From positions 1 through 56,558 of the forward strand of contig JAJEFJ010000006.1 of the NCBI GenBank assembly GCA_022820485.1: DNA of 56,558 nucleotides, written 5' to 3'. Positions 32,789 through 41,120 of the stretch are shown piece after piece. Position 1 is the stretch's first letter. Each line of letters starts with the position of its first letter. Source of the stretch: Candidatus Latescibacterota bacterium (lineage in GTDB: Bacteria > Latescibacterota > UBA2968 > UBA8231). Position numbers and translations under genes: made by a program. The notes under the pieces were generated by a model, which saw nothing but the letters and a program-made list of their open reading frames with translations, was not told where the DNA came from and made no database searches.

Positions 32789-33724
32789 CTATGCGTCATT
32801 CCCGCGCAAGCGGGAATCCAGTCTTGAATGATTTAGGGTTGCTATATCTGTGGTGACGAATAGATAATTGTCAATCCTATATGGTGCTCCGATGATCTTG
32901 GCTAGCGCTGTGTCGATGTCATTATAATCGACTCGCTTGGCCTTCATTTCGTAAGCCGTTACAACAGAATCTTCCCCAACCAAGCAAATTTCCACATCTC
33001 CCAACGAGCCGGTTTGCAGATCGGCGGCATTGTGTGGGTTTAACGGCAATATGCGTTCGGCAAGCCGTGTTCCGGCTGCCTGATAGGCCGCCGCTACGAC
33101 GAGGACCGGCAAACGGCTTGCATGTTTGCAGGCCAAGTGCTGCTTGAGCAGGGTGACGATGGCCTCTGATGATAGGGGCAAGGCCCCTTCGGTTTGTTCC
33201 AATCCCTTGAGCAGCGAATCTATGCGGGCGAGTTTCTCATCGCGCATCTGAAGCAAGAGGCGGACGATTTCGACGAATAGCACATCGGCGGATACCCGCT
33301 GTTCGGCCACATCTTCGAGCAGTTCAAGGGTCTTTTTATAGAGATCGCGCGGCCTGCCAACAAGCTCGCGGTCCGTAGTCAGCGGATGGTCTATGTTTCT
33401 CAGCGTTGGCGTGAGGAAGGCCGTCGTCTGATTGACGGGTAAGCGGTGTTCGTTGATAAATGGGGCTAGGTGTTGTTCATCATAGGTGCGGCCAGAAAAA
33501 CTGTCTGAGTCGCTAATTTCAGTATAGGGTTTGCGCGGATCGATGTTGGGTTTGTCCAGCTTTCCTAGTAGGCACGACATAAGCAAACGCACCCCAGCAC
33601 GGTTACTCGTGCAGCGGCAGACATAGTTAGCGCGTTCTCTGATGCCTAGATCAGGGATAACGGACGTATCTAAGGTCGCCTTAGCACGCTCGTAAATGCC
33701 ACGCAGAATGTTCTCTGGTGTCAT
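32789..33724 (-). CDS. Type II restriction endonuclease (SacI-like)
   Basis: 311 residues, coupled to a DNA adenine/cytosine-type methylase by a four-base ATGA overlap. The segment GRTYDEQHLAPFINEHRLPV and TTAFLTPTLRN resemble the SacI restriction-enzyme family. GDVEICLVGEDSVVTAYEMK contains the Asp...Glu-X-Lys spacing of PD-(D/E)XK nucleases. It would cut a specific DNA site that the neighbouring methylase protects. The last ten residues come from a REP element, so the native C-terminus may be lost, and activity is uncertain. Confidence 0.75.
   Translation of the reverse strand: MTPENILRGIYERAKATLDTSVIPDLGIRERANYVCRCTSNRAGVRLLMSCLLGKLDKPNIDPRKPYTEISDSDSFSGRTYDEQHLAPFINEHRLPVNQTTAFLTPTLRNIDHPLTTDRELVGRPRDLYKKTLELLEDVAEQRVSADVLFVEIVRLLLQMRDEKLARIDSLLKGLEQTEGALPLSSEAIVTLLKQHLACKHASRLPVLVVAAAYQAAGTRLAERILPLNPHNAADLQTGSLGDVEICLVGEDSVVTAYEMKAKRVDYNDIDTALAKIIGAPYRIDNYLFVTTDIATLNHSRLDSRLRGNDA
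32798..32817. repeat. REP-like palindrome ATTCCCGC-GCAA-GCGGGAAT
   Basis: An 8-base perfect inverted repeat with a 4-base loop, within the widely seen gtcattcccgc...gcgggaatcca type repeat. It forms the last codons of the restriction-like gene (LDSRLRGNDA), a frequent sign of REP insertion at a gene end. Confidence 0.7.
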
Positions 33725-34644
33725 TCAAACAGCTCTTTTTGTACTTCCGGCTCATAATTAGTCCACAGCACTTCGCGCCGGTTGTCCTTGGTGGAATGGA
33801 TGGTCTTGTCCGGTCCCTCTGTCTTGCACCAGCGACCTGGAGGGAACAGCTCGTCCATTAAGGGATGAGGGTAGCCGGATATGGCCACCTTGCCCTCGCA
33901 GGCATTGACGACTTCCGCCAACGTGCGGTGCTCGGCTTCGTCCATTTCAAACTTATATGCTTTGGCGTCGCCACGAGTGGCGTGCAAGTAGGGAGGGTCG
34001 CAGTAGAACAAGGTTTTCCGGTTGTCGTAGAGTTGAATTATATCGACAGCGGGGCGGTTTTCAATCTGAACTCGGATCAGACGCTGGGCAATCTCGTCGA
34101 GCGCATCTACACCCCCTAACCAGCGGGAGACCACGCCAGACATACCTGCACGGCTCGTATTCTTGCAATTGGCCCAACGACCGAGAGAGGCCGTTTGCGC
34201 TAGCCCAGTACGGGTCTGTCGTGCTCTGATGTAAAAACGTCGGGCGCGTTCTAAGTCACTGATGTCCTCCGTGCTGCCGTAGATGGCGTGATAGTATTCC
34301 TCGCGCGAGAACGGCGTCAGGGCGATAGCGCGGATCAGCGCTTGGTGCTGGTCTCGTAACACCCGAAAGAAGTTCACTACCTCACCGTCGAGATCGTTAT
34401 AGGTCTCGACAGGAGCGGGTGCCCGGTTGATGAGCACGGCTCCAGAACCAGCAAACGGCTCGCAGTAATGGTGGCACTCCGGCAGCAGGGGTAACAGCCA
34501 GTCGAGATGAGAGAATTTCCCACCGTACCAGCCGAACACGATGCGACGGCGCGTATAGCCTACGGTAGCTGAACGTTGCGACTTCTCGTCCAAGAAAATG
34601 GGGGACACCCCCCGTGGCTTTTGGGATAGGCTCACTTTGGCCAC
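33721..34644 (-). CDS. D12-class DNA N6-adenine methyltransferase of R-M system
   Basis: 307 residues. S-adenosylmethionine motif YCEPFAGSGAV (61-71) and catalytic CDPPYLHAT are typical of Dam/D12 class methylases, preceded by FGWYGGKFSHLDWLLPLLP. It is predicted to methylate adenine in the site cut by the adjacent nuclease. The start at 34644 overlaps the end of the preceding RHH gene by 13 bases. The gene order RHH, M, R on one strand suggests a single transcript. Confidence 0.9.
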   Translation of the reverse strand: MAKVSLSQKPRGVSPIFLDEKSQRSATVGYTRRRIVFGWYGGKFSHLDWLLPLLPECHHYCEPFAGSGAVLINRAPAPVETYNDLDGEVVNFFRVLRDQHQALIRAIALTPFSREEYYHAIYGSTEDISDLERARRFYIRARQTRTGLAQTASLGRWANCKNTSRAGMSGVVSRWLGGVDALDEIAQRLIRVQIENRPAVDIIQLYDNRKTLFYCDPPYLHATRGDAKAYKFEMDEAEHRTLAEVVNACEGKVAISGYPHPLMDELFPPGRWCKTEGPDKTIHSTKDNRREVLWTNYEPEVQKELFE

Positions 34645-34865
34645 TCCGACAGCGCGGCTGCCGTCAGTTCTTGGGTTTCTTCGTCTTCAGCGTATATCTC
34701 CGAGTACAGGTCTGCCGATTCTTGCAACCGTTGCTGAGCAAACTCTTGACGCAAACGATCAAGTGCTATCCGAACAACGGTACTTTTATCCTTGAATCCA
34801 TACGAGCGGCATGCGTCGAGAAATTGTATTTGCGATTCTTCGAGGCTGAAATTTGCTTGGATCAC
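34632..34865 (-). CDS. Ribbon-helix-helix-type small regulator
   Basis: 77 residues from GTG 34865 (VIQANFSLEESQIQFLDA), chosen because AGAGAGGT precedes it and an upstream reading has no ribosome site. Pattern: beta strand IQANFSLE, helix QIQFLDACRSYGFKD, helix KSTVVRIALDRLRQEF, as in RHH DNA-binding antitoxins. It could be an orphan antitoxin or a controller of the R-M genes it overlaps. No matching toxin is adjacent on this strand. Confidence 0.65.
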   Translation of the reverse strand: MIQANFSLEESQIQFLDACRSYGFKDKSTVVRIALDRLRQEFAQQRLQESADLYSEIYAEDEETQELTAAALSEWPK

Positions 34866-34896
34866 AATAACCTCTCTTATCTTCAAAGTAGGGTTC

Positions 34897-35121
34897 TCAG
34901 CTCGCCGGTTCCATGCCTGTATTCGGTGTAGTCCTCCGCATGGCCATGGCCGCATGACTAAGTTTTTCTACGCTCTGATCAGCCCACAGAGAGCTTTGCC
35001 ATTGAGTATAGTCGAAAGGCTCTCGCAGTAGTAAAACAATAAAACGTTCAGCTTCTACCGGTCCCATTGCTTCTACTAAGGCACTAAAGCCGCGGACACG
35101 GACTTCAGTATCGGTGCTCAT
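34897..35121 (-). CDS. Antitoxin-like small protein paired with PIN toxin
   Basis: 74 residues (VRVRGFSALVEAMGPVEAER, then REPFDYTQWQSSLW). Its ATG overlaps the stop of the PIN gene by four bases, and the same sequence style is often found next to PIN genes. It probably neutralises the PIN nuclease. No DNA-binding domain is visible. Confidence 0.65.
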   Translation of the reverse strand: MSTDTEVRVRGFSALVEAMGPVEAERFIVLLLREPFDYTQWQSSLWADQSVEKLSHAAMAMRRTTPNTGMEPAS

Positions 35122-35552
35122 AGGTTCCTCTCCCGTATGAACGCAGTTGGGTCGATAATCGAAATATCCAGTACGGATTGCTGGCGCTTGAGGATGTCGT
35201 CATCCGTCGTTACGAAGTATAAGCATTCCCCGGCAATGGCACATGCAATATGCAAGGCATCTTTTGCCTTTAGTCCCATACCGACCAATTTGTTGGCATG
35301 TCGGAGAATCAGAGTGGTTTCCTCAACATCTATTGTCGCGTATTGTCGCCAACCATTAATCGTCATGCGCCGCTCGTCAAAAGGGTTGGCAGCATTCTCG
35401 AAATCCAGCATGTAGGACCAGACGAGTTCTAACAATCCCCTACGAATGTGATCCTCAATACACAACGTGGCCTCTGTTTCTAATTGGACGCGCATCTGCC
35501 GCTGGTCATCAAACGGACGATTGAGACAACAGTTATCGAGATACACTCTCAT
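35118..35552 (-). CDS. PIN-domain RNase toxin
   Basis: 144 residues of PIN type: first acid Asp6 in RVYLDNCCLNRPFDD, later LKAKDALHIACAIA with an Asp typical of the family, and FVTTDDDIL for the last metal-binding acids. PIN toxins cleave RNA using Mg2+. It is paired with the downstream small protein (ATGA overlap). No promoter was identified. Confidence 0.8.
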   Translation of the reverse strand: MRVYLDNCCLNRPFDDQRQMRVQLETEATLCIEDHIRRGLLELVWSYMLDFENAANPFDERRMTINGWRQYATIDVEETTLILRHANKLVGMGLKAKDALHIACAIAGECLYFVTTDDDILKRQQSVLDISIIDPTAFIRERNL

Positions 35553-35583
35553 ATTTTATGGGCAGCAATACGACGAGGACGGG

Positions 35584-36843
35584 CTAAAACGCAAGCGGCA
35601 AGTCGCCGTTGTCGTCGAAGGGCATTTCCTCGGCTTCGGCGATGATTTCCAAATCCTCGCGCTGTTCGACTTCGGAGCGATAGGCTTCTGAGACGAGGAG
35701 TTCACCTAGCTCTAGGGTATTGTGGATGCGCAGGACCTTGGCGTTTTCAGGCTGGACTAGGCCGACGGTTGCTAGGGCCTTTTCGACGCAGATGTGGTCC
35801 GTGTCGAAGTAGAGTGGGATGTGTGCGCCCGAGGGGTGGTTGCCGGTCATGCAGTTGATGTAGGTGATCTCGCGGTCCATCTGCTCGATGGCGCGCTTGT
35901 GGGCGTATTCGGCGATGCCGATGCCCGAGGCGTTGCCGTGCGTCTCTTCGGTCAGGCTGCGGACTAGGATGCGGGTGACCTTGGGGTACTCCTTGTCGGC
36001 GGCGTGGTTGTCGTGGAACTTGCGGCCGACGACGTTGGTGTCCATGCCAGCGCCGGAGATGTTTTTGCCGATCGCATCGACGATGAGCAGATCAACTTCG
36101 TCGAAGGGCAGGCGCGGCATCCATTCCTTGGCGAGGACTAGCAGCTCCTTTTCGCGCTCCGCGAACTCGTCGGCTCCTACGCCCTTGATGAGCGCGGTTT
36201 GGTCGTACTGGTTTTCGACTAAGCCCAGCCCCATGAGCACGCCGCACTGGTCGATGACGGCTTGGCCGACCGAGCGGATGATGCGGTCGAAGCTGTAGTG
36301 GACAATGGCTTGGTGGTACAGGGCCGCGCCTTTGTGCTTGCCCAAGCCGATGAGCATCATCTTGTGCAGGCCGCTTTCGATTTCGCCGACAAAGTTAGTG
36401 TGCGGCTTGACGCGGCCGACGACGGCTACGTGGTCGGCTTCAAAGGCGTATTTGTCGAAAAAGACCGGGACGCCGTCTTCGGTCGCGCCCACCTGTACGG
36501 TTTCCATTGAGGATTTGATCGGCGCGCCAGTGTACTCTTCGGTGACGCCGTAGCCTTCGATGATTTCCTGTTGCGCCTCGGCAATGCCGCCGCCGTGGCT
36601 GCCCATGGCGGGGACGAGGAAGGGCTGGAGGCCGAGGGCCTTGAACTCGTCCACGAGGCTTTTGATCACCAGCGCAATGTTGGCAATGCCGCGGCTACCG
36701 ACGGAGATGGCGATGGTCTCGCCGGGCTTGATTTTGGGGCCTAAATCGAGGCGCTGTACTTCGGTGCGCACGGCCGCGGGAATGTCTTCGACGGTGGGCG
36801 CGGAAAAAATCTGGCGGACGCGGAGCATGCGGGGCAGGGACAT
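35584..36843 (-). CDS. LarA-like (DUF2088) protein
   Basis: 419 residues from ATG 36843, with a strong GGAGGT ribosome site. The upstream extension is not considered coding. It resembles the N-terminal DUF2088 domain of nickel-pincer lactate racemases: AISVGSRGIANIALV, VPAMGSHGGG and GRVKPHTNFVGEIESGLHK. Classical LarA has His-Pro and Ser-Gly-Gly-Lys motifs for its cofactor; the HTNFVGEIESG segment here differs, so racemase activity is doubtful. Paired with an iron alcohol dehydrogenase gene (10-base gap), it may act on a hydroxy acid. Confidence 0.8.
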   Translation of the reverse strand: MSLPRMLRVRQIFSAPTVEDIPAAVRTEVQRLDLGPKIKPGETIAISVGSRGIANIALVIKSLVDEFKALGLQPFLVPAMGSHGGGIAEAQQEIIEGYGVTEEYTGAPIKSSMETVQVGATEDGVPVFFDKYAFEADHVAVVGRVKPHTNFVGEIESGLHKMMLIGLGKHKGAALYHQAIVHYSFDRIIRSVGQAVIDQCGVLMGLGLVENQYDQTALIKGVGADEFAEREKELLVLAKEWMPRLPFDEVDLLIVDAIGKNISGAGMDTNVVGRKFHDNHAADKEYPKVTRILVRSLTEETHGNASGIGIAEYAHKRAIEQMDREITYINCMTGNHPSGAHIPLYFDTDHICVEKALATVGLVQPENAKVLRIHNTLELGELLVSEAYRSEVEQREDLEIIAEAEEMPFDDNGDLPLAF

Positions 36844-36853
36844 GGTGGACCTC

Positions 36854-38005
36854 CTAAATGGCTTGTTGGAATAGATCTTCGAGATCGCGCTGGCTGGTCT
36901 TGCGCGGGTTGACGGCGATGTTGCCGCTCTGCATGGCGGTTTGTGCCATCGTGCGAATGCGGGCCGTATCGACGCCGACATCTCCTAGCTTAACAGGGAT
37001 GCCTAAGTCGGCGTTGATGTGCCGCACTGCGGCGATGGCGGCGTGCGCGGCTTGGCGTTGGTCTAGCCCGGAAGTGTGCGCGCCGAGTGCTGCGGCGATG
37101 GCGGCGAATTTGCCGGGGCAGGCGAACCAATTGAACTCCATGACGTAGGGCAGCAAGATGGCGTTGAGCAGTCCGTGATGCACGTGGTAGTGCGCGCCGA
37201 CCGGGTGAGACATGGCGTGGACGTTGCCGAGGCGCGTTTGCGAAAAGGCAACGCCGGCCAGCATACTGGCGATGAGCATGTTTTCGGTGGCGGCTAGCGA
37301 GTGGTCGTTGGCACAGGCGAGGCGCAGGTTGTCGCCGATGAGGCGGATGGCGTGCAGCGCGATGCCTTCGGTGAGGGGCGTGGCCGCTAAGTTGATATAG
37401 GATTCGAGCGCGTGGGTCAGGGCGTCCATGCCAGTAGCTGCGCCGACGAGAGCGGGCAGAGCGACCGACAGGTCGGGATCGAGGACGCCGACTTGAGGCG
37501 CGATTTTCCAGCTAATGACCGGGTCTTTGTTGCCGCTGGCGGGATTGTCCAGCACGGCGAAGGGCGTGACTTCGCTGGCGGTGCCGTAGGTCGTGGGGAC
37601 GCAGACGAGATAGGGCAGGTCGTTTGCGACTTTGTCGCTGCCCAGATACTGGGTGATGCGTCCGTTGTTGGACGCGAGGACGCCGATCATCTTGGCTACG
37701 TCCATGGGTGAACCGCCGCCGAGGCCGATGATGGCGGTACAGCGTTCTTGCCGGTAAGCCTGGACTCCATCTTCGACGGATTCTTGAGTCGGCTCACTCG
37801 AACCGTCTTTGAGATAGACGGCATGGGGGATGTCGCCGAGGGCAACGGCGACGGCTTCCACGGTGCCGATTTCCTCTAAGACCTGATCGGAGACGATCAG
37901 GACCTTGTCGGCCGGCGAGAAGCAATCCGCCAAGCAGGCGATAGACCCGGGGCCGTGGATGATGCGGGTGGGATGGCGGAAGTCGAAGTGGGTTTGGACG
38001 GGCAT
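36854..38005 (-). CDS. Iron-containing alcohol dehydrogenase
   Basis: 383 residues. Nucleotide-binding GLGGGSPMDVAKM and metal-binding DALTHALESY plus histidines in GNVHAMSHPVGAHYHVHHG are those of group III (Fe-dependent) alcohol dehydrogenases. It oxidises or reduces an alcohol or hydroxy acid with NAD(P). Substrate unknown. It is transcribed together with the LarA-like gene. Its start region and upstream DNA are copied at about 39305-39378. Confidence 0.9.
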   Translation of the reverse strand: MPVQTHFDFRHPTRIIHGPGSIACLADCFSPADKVLIVSDQVLEEIGTVEAVAVALGDIPHAVYLKDGSSEPTQESVEDGVQAYRQERCTAIIGLGGGSPMDVAKMIGVLASNNGRITQYLGSDKVANDLPYLVCVPTTYGTASEVTPFAVLDNPASGNKDPVISWKIAPQVGVLDPDLSVALPALVGAATGMDALTHALESYINLAATPLTEGIALHAIRLIGDNLRLACANDHSLAATENMLIASMLAGVAFSQTRLGNVHAMSHPVGAHYHVHHGLLNAILLPYVMEFNWFACPGKFAAIAAALGAHTSGLDQRQAAHAAIAAVRHINADLGIPVKLGDVGVDTARIRTMAQTAMQSGNIAVNPRKTSQRDLEDLFQQAI

Positions 38006-38068
38006 GGACGATCCTCTGTGTACAAGAGGGAAAGTAGCTAGCGCTCTTCGTTGATGTCAAGGCAACTG
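37994..38068. repeat. Direct repeat, copy A (5' end and upstream of Fe-ADH gene)
   Basis: From the start codons of the dehydrogenase gene (ATG CCC G TC CAA AC) through gatcctctgtgtaca, gggaaagtag and gatgtcaagg, about 66 bases align with 39305-39378 at roughly 80 per cent, both in the same orientation. Confidence 0.6.
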
Positions 38069-38080
38069 ACGGGGCGCTAT

Positions 38081-39295
38081 CTATAATCCGCCGACCAGAC
38101 TCTGAACCGATGTTTCGAGTTCATGGGTTATATGTTCTACCGTCTCTCTTTTCTGAGTTCTGTAGGTATCGTAACATTCTCGGAGATTTTTCGGTTCGCC
38201 GACGCGGACGGATGCCACTCGCGGTCCGCGCATTTCGGACTTGCCAAAGACTTCTCTTTCAAGGCGGAGAATCACATCGAGAAACCGTTCTGGCGACGGT
38301 TCTTCAGCAACATACCCGTCAGAGATTGATATAAAATTGATCAACCGCTCCAGATCGGGATAGAATTGTTGAAATTTCTGGAACTGCTCTCCATGTATTT
38401 TCTGCTCGTACTCCGTCATCTGTTCAATGTCCTTATAGATTTCGGCATCGACTATGTTTTTCAACGCACGCGTCCTTGTGAGTATGTCGGCTTCAGTTTG
38501 GATACCCATAATCCCTTCGGCATGGGACAGGATCGCATCTTTCAAATTTTCGATGTGTACATCAAGGGACACAGTTTCGTCTATCTCATACTGATATTCC
38601 ACTGCGAGTGTCCTGACTATCGCGACACCGATGCGGCGCAACCGATCGTAGCGCTCTACCGGAGTCTGTTCGGCAGGCGGGAGGATATACCGTTCTAACC
38701 TCGTGAGAGCAGCGTCAATAGAATTCCACATGTCGCGCGGATAGTGATATTTGATGCCGACGGGCACGGCGTAGAGCGATTTGCTGACTTGCGCTTTTTC
38801 CATATCGTCCAACGCCCAGAAGCACATCTGGACAATGCCTCTCTCAAAGCGCATGACGGTGTCATTCTGGCGCGAAATTTCCCCTTCGCCAAAGATGACA
38901 ATCGGCCAGTCGCCCTTAAACAAAAGCGCCCGCGTCGTGCGGAAGGCGTCTCTATCTACAGTGCCGCGCACAACCGAGTACACACCACACCGCTGCATCA
39001 GATAGCATTTGATAGGCCCGAATCTCCCCCTATCGAAGGCTTCCCGAGCTGCCATGTAGTAGAACGGTTGCGATAACCGCTTTGACAAGAGAAACATAAC
39101 CATAGGGTCTTCGTGCGCCGGATGGTTAGGGGCTAAGACCGTAGAATGCCCACGTATGGCCTCCAACCGAGCGATGGACTCTGCGTCAACGTCCAGCGTT
39201 AGCCCTTTCAAATACAAGCGATTCACAAGCGGTATCAGGGCTTGTATAGTTTGAATCGTCGTCACACTCGGTTTAGGTGGTTTGAAGGCTAACAT
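38081..39295 (-). CDS. 1-acyl-glycerol-phosphate acyltransferase-like protein (PlsC domain)
   Basis: 404 residues. The acyltransferase motifs NHPAHEDP (His58-X4-Asp63) and FGEGEIS (near 135) are visible, as in PlsC-like enzymes that transfer acyl chains to glycerol phosphate or related acceptors. A long C-terminal region (about 220-404) is helical and unrecognised. No membrane helix is clear. It lies between two direct repeats (37994-38068 and 39305-39378), so it may have been inserted into the promoter region of the dehydrogenase gene. Confidence 0.8.
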   Translation of the reverse strand: MLAFKPPKPSVTTIQTIQALIPLVNRLYLKGLTLDVDAESIARLEAIRGHSTVLAPNHPAHEDPMVMFLLSKRLSQPFYYMAAREAFDRGRFGPIKCYLMQRCGVYSVVRGTVDRDAFRTTRALLFKGDWPIVIFGEGEISRQNDTVMRFERGIVQMCFWALDDMEKAQVSKSLYAVPVGIKYHYPRDMWNSIDAALTRLERYILPPAEQTPVERYDRLRRIGVAIVRTLAVEYQYEIDETVSLDVHIENLKDAILSHAEGIMGIQTEADILTRTRALKNIVDAEIYKDIEQMTEYEQKIHGEQFQKFQQFYPDLERLINFISISDGYVAEEPSPERFLDVILRLEREVFGKSEMRGPRVASVRVGEPKNLRECYDTYRTQKRETVEHITHELETSVQSLVGGL

Positions 39296-39304
39296 CTCGT
39301 CTCA

Positions 39305-39378
39305 TGTTTGGAAGGGCATGGACAATCCTGTGTACAGCAGGGAAAGTAGTTAGTGCTCGTCGCCGACGTCAAGGTAAT
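39305..39378. repeat. Direct repeat, copy B (remnant of Fe-ADH 5' end)
   Basis: On the minus strand ATG CCC TTC CAA ACA TGA replaces the dehydrogenase start (MPVQT), giving a five-codon frame just before the acyltransferase ATG. The upstream bases match copy A as far as the gacgtcaagg string. Confidence 0.55.
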
Positions 39379-39421
39379 CGGCGAGGGCTGGGTCGGCAGC
39401 CCACACCTTCATTGATAGAGC

Positions 39422-39436
39422 TACGGGAATCCCGTA
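39422..39436. promoter_or_regulatory. Operator-like palindrome before brnT
   Basis: TACGGGA-A-TCCCGTA, perfect, 10 bases before the BrnT ATG. Its position suits autoregulation by the antitoxin. Confidence 0.6.
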
Positions 39437-39446
39437 TATTCGTCTC

Positions 39447-39716
39447 ATGGAATTCGAATGGGATGAGGACAAAGCGGCGATGAATCTGGCCAAGCATGGG
39501 ATTCCGTTTGAATACGCCGCGCGAGTGTTCCTCGATCCCTACCGATTAGAAGAAGAGGAGCTGATAGAATACGAGGGGGAAGTGCGCCGTCGCGTCATTG
39601 GCATGGTCGATGATCGCGTGTTGCTCGTAGTCTATACAGAACGTTTTTCACGAACTCGAATCATCTCTGCCCGGAAAGCCACGCGTCATGAGCGAAGAAA
39701 ATACCACGAAATTTAG
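39447..39716 (+). CDS. brnT: BrnT-family toxin
   Basis: 89 residues, the usual length of the RelE-fold RNase Brn[21 protein letters not shown] at the N-terminus and [24 protein letters not shown] at the end are typical, with the catalytic Lys/Arg/His positions conserved. It cleaves RNA when free. The antitoxin gene overlaps its last 29 bases. A palindrome just upstream is a likely binding site of the complex. Confidence 0.9.
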   Translation: MEFEWDEDKAAMNLAKHGIPFEYAARVFLDPYRLEEEELIEYEGEVRRRVIGMVDDRVLLVVYTERFSRTRIISARKATRHERRKYHEI

Positions 39717-40056
39717 GCTGGACGAAAAGAACCTACCGCGTCTGAGCAAGTCCCAGGCGCAACGTCTCGATTCCATGCGTGACGAGGAGATCGAGCAGGC
39801 CGCGTTGTCCGATCCCGACAATCCGCCTTTGACGGATGAGGAACTCGCAGCATTTGAGCGCGTTCCTGACACTAAGGCGATCCGCAAAGCCTTGCGTTTA
39901 ACTCAGCGCGAATTCGCCACTACGTTTCAGCTTTCTTTGGCGACGGTACGAGACTGGGAACAGGGGCGCTATCAGCCGGATCAGGCGGCTCGTACGCTCC
40001 TGCGCGTAATCGCCCGTGATCCTAAAGCGGTCAAGCGTGCCTTGGAGATGTCTTAA
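39688..40056 (+). CDS. BrnA-like antitoxin with XRE-type HTH
   Basis: 122 residues. A helical N-terminal half ([20 protein letters not shown]) binds toxin in related proteins. The C-terminal half is an XRE HTH ([37 protein letters not shown]). Standard BrnA antitoxins use an RHH fold; this one uses XRE, as in HigA/NadS-like partners. It overlaps brnT by 29 bases. Confidence 0.82.
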   Translation: MSEENTTKFRLDEKNLPRLSKSQAQRLDSMRDEEIEQAALSDPDNPPLTDEELAAFERVPDTKAIRKALRLTQREFATTFQLSLATVRDWEQGRYQPDQAARTLLRVIARDPKAVKRALEMS

Positions 40057-40066
40057 GCTGAGGGCG

Positions 40067-41008
40067 CTATTCCCTGCACGTAAGCCGCCAGACATCCGGC
40101 TCCATATTATTTCCCGCCACCATCCACAGCGACCCGTCGTACACGAACACGCTCCCGGCATGGCGGGTTGCCCAAGGGGTGTTGGGCAATTCGGTCCAGT
40201 CCACGCCATCGGGCGAATACCATACATCGCGGCGATTGCCGCTCTCTGCCGCGTAGCCTTCTAACACCCATAGATGGCCATCGAACGCGGCCACCTCGTG
40301 GTATTGCCTAGGCGTCCACGGAGCGTGCGCTGTGTGCTGTTCCCAGTTTGTCCCGTCGTCCGAACTCCACACGTCATTGTAGAAATTGCGCATGGGAGTT
40401 GCAGGCGTATCGTAGGTGCCTCCACCCAGAATCCACATCTTGTTGTCGTGCACAGCGGCTCCGCCGATCATCCCTCTGGGCACCCACGGAGCGTGCTCGG
40501 TAACTTGAGTCCAGTTTACTCCATCGTCCGAACTCCACACGTCGTTGTGGAAGACCTCATCGGCGTCGGCAAAATTGGGAATGGTTTGCCCACCCATAAC
40601 CCAGATCCGACCGTCGAAGGCTAGGGTATAATGGAGTACTCGAGGAGCCCACGGCACGTGGTCATTCGCCAGATCCCAATGAATGCCGTCCGCACTGCTC
40701 CAGACATCGTTTTGATAATGGCCTTGATTGCAATCGCCGCCCACGATCCACATCCGGTCGTTGTGCACCGCATATCCGGCTGTATGCCTTCCTTCCCAAG
40801 GCGCTTGGGGATTCTCAAGCGTCCAAGAGGCACCATCTGCCGACGACCAAACCTCGCTGTTGCAGATCAGCGGGAAGTGGACTTTATCGCCGGGATTCCA
40901 GCCGCCCAGCAGCCACATTTTATTTTGGAACACCAGTGCGCCAGCACCATCGCGCGCCGCGAAGGCAGCGTTCTCAGTGACGCAGCACCATTCGTATTTT
41001 GCGCTCAT
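40067..41008 (-). CDS. Kelch-type beta-propeller protein
   Basis: 313 residues with about six repeats of the pattern (W/I)V(M/L)GG followed by NDVWSSADGxxW and HxPWxPR (for example KMWLLGGWNPGD, RMWIVGGDCNQG, RIWVMGGQTIPN, KMWILGGGTYDT). No signal peptide is visible. Kelch propellers usually mediate binding, sometimes sialic acid or sugar oxidation; nothing here selects one. Confidence 0.8.
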   Translation of the reverse strand: MSAKYEWCCVTENAAFAARDGAGALVFQNKMWLLGGWNPGDKVHFPLICNSEVWSSADGASWTLENPQAPWEGRHTAGYAVHNDRMWIVGGDCNQGHYQNDVWSSADGIHWDLANDHVPWAPRVLHYTLAFDGRIWVMGGQTIPNFADADEVFHNDVWSSDDGVNWTQVTEHAPWVPRGMIGGAAVHDNKMWILGGGTYDTPATPMRNFYNDVWSSDDGTNWEQHTAHAPWTPRQYHEVAAFDGHLWVLEGYAAESGNRRDVWYSPDGVDWTELPNTPWATRHAGSVFVYDGSLWMVAGNNMEPDVWRLTCRE

Positions 41009-41120
41009 TGCCGTCTATCCTCGTTTCACTGTGCAAATAATACTAAAATGCCGCAGTCTCATGTGCCACCACAGTATCGCATATTTGCAAACTCAAGACA
41101 CTGAGGTGCGTGGCCAGTCG

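Noticed and set aside
34897..34955. Longer start of the RHH gene (107 codons)
   Set aside because: The extra N-terminus overlaps the end of the antitoxin-like gene and lacks a ribosome site; the GTG at 34865 has one.
39898..40227. 109-codon minus-strand frame
   Set aside because: Covers the antitoxin end and the Kelch gene end; a shadow.
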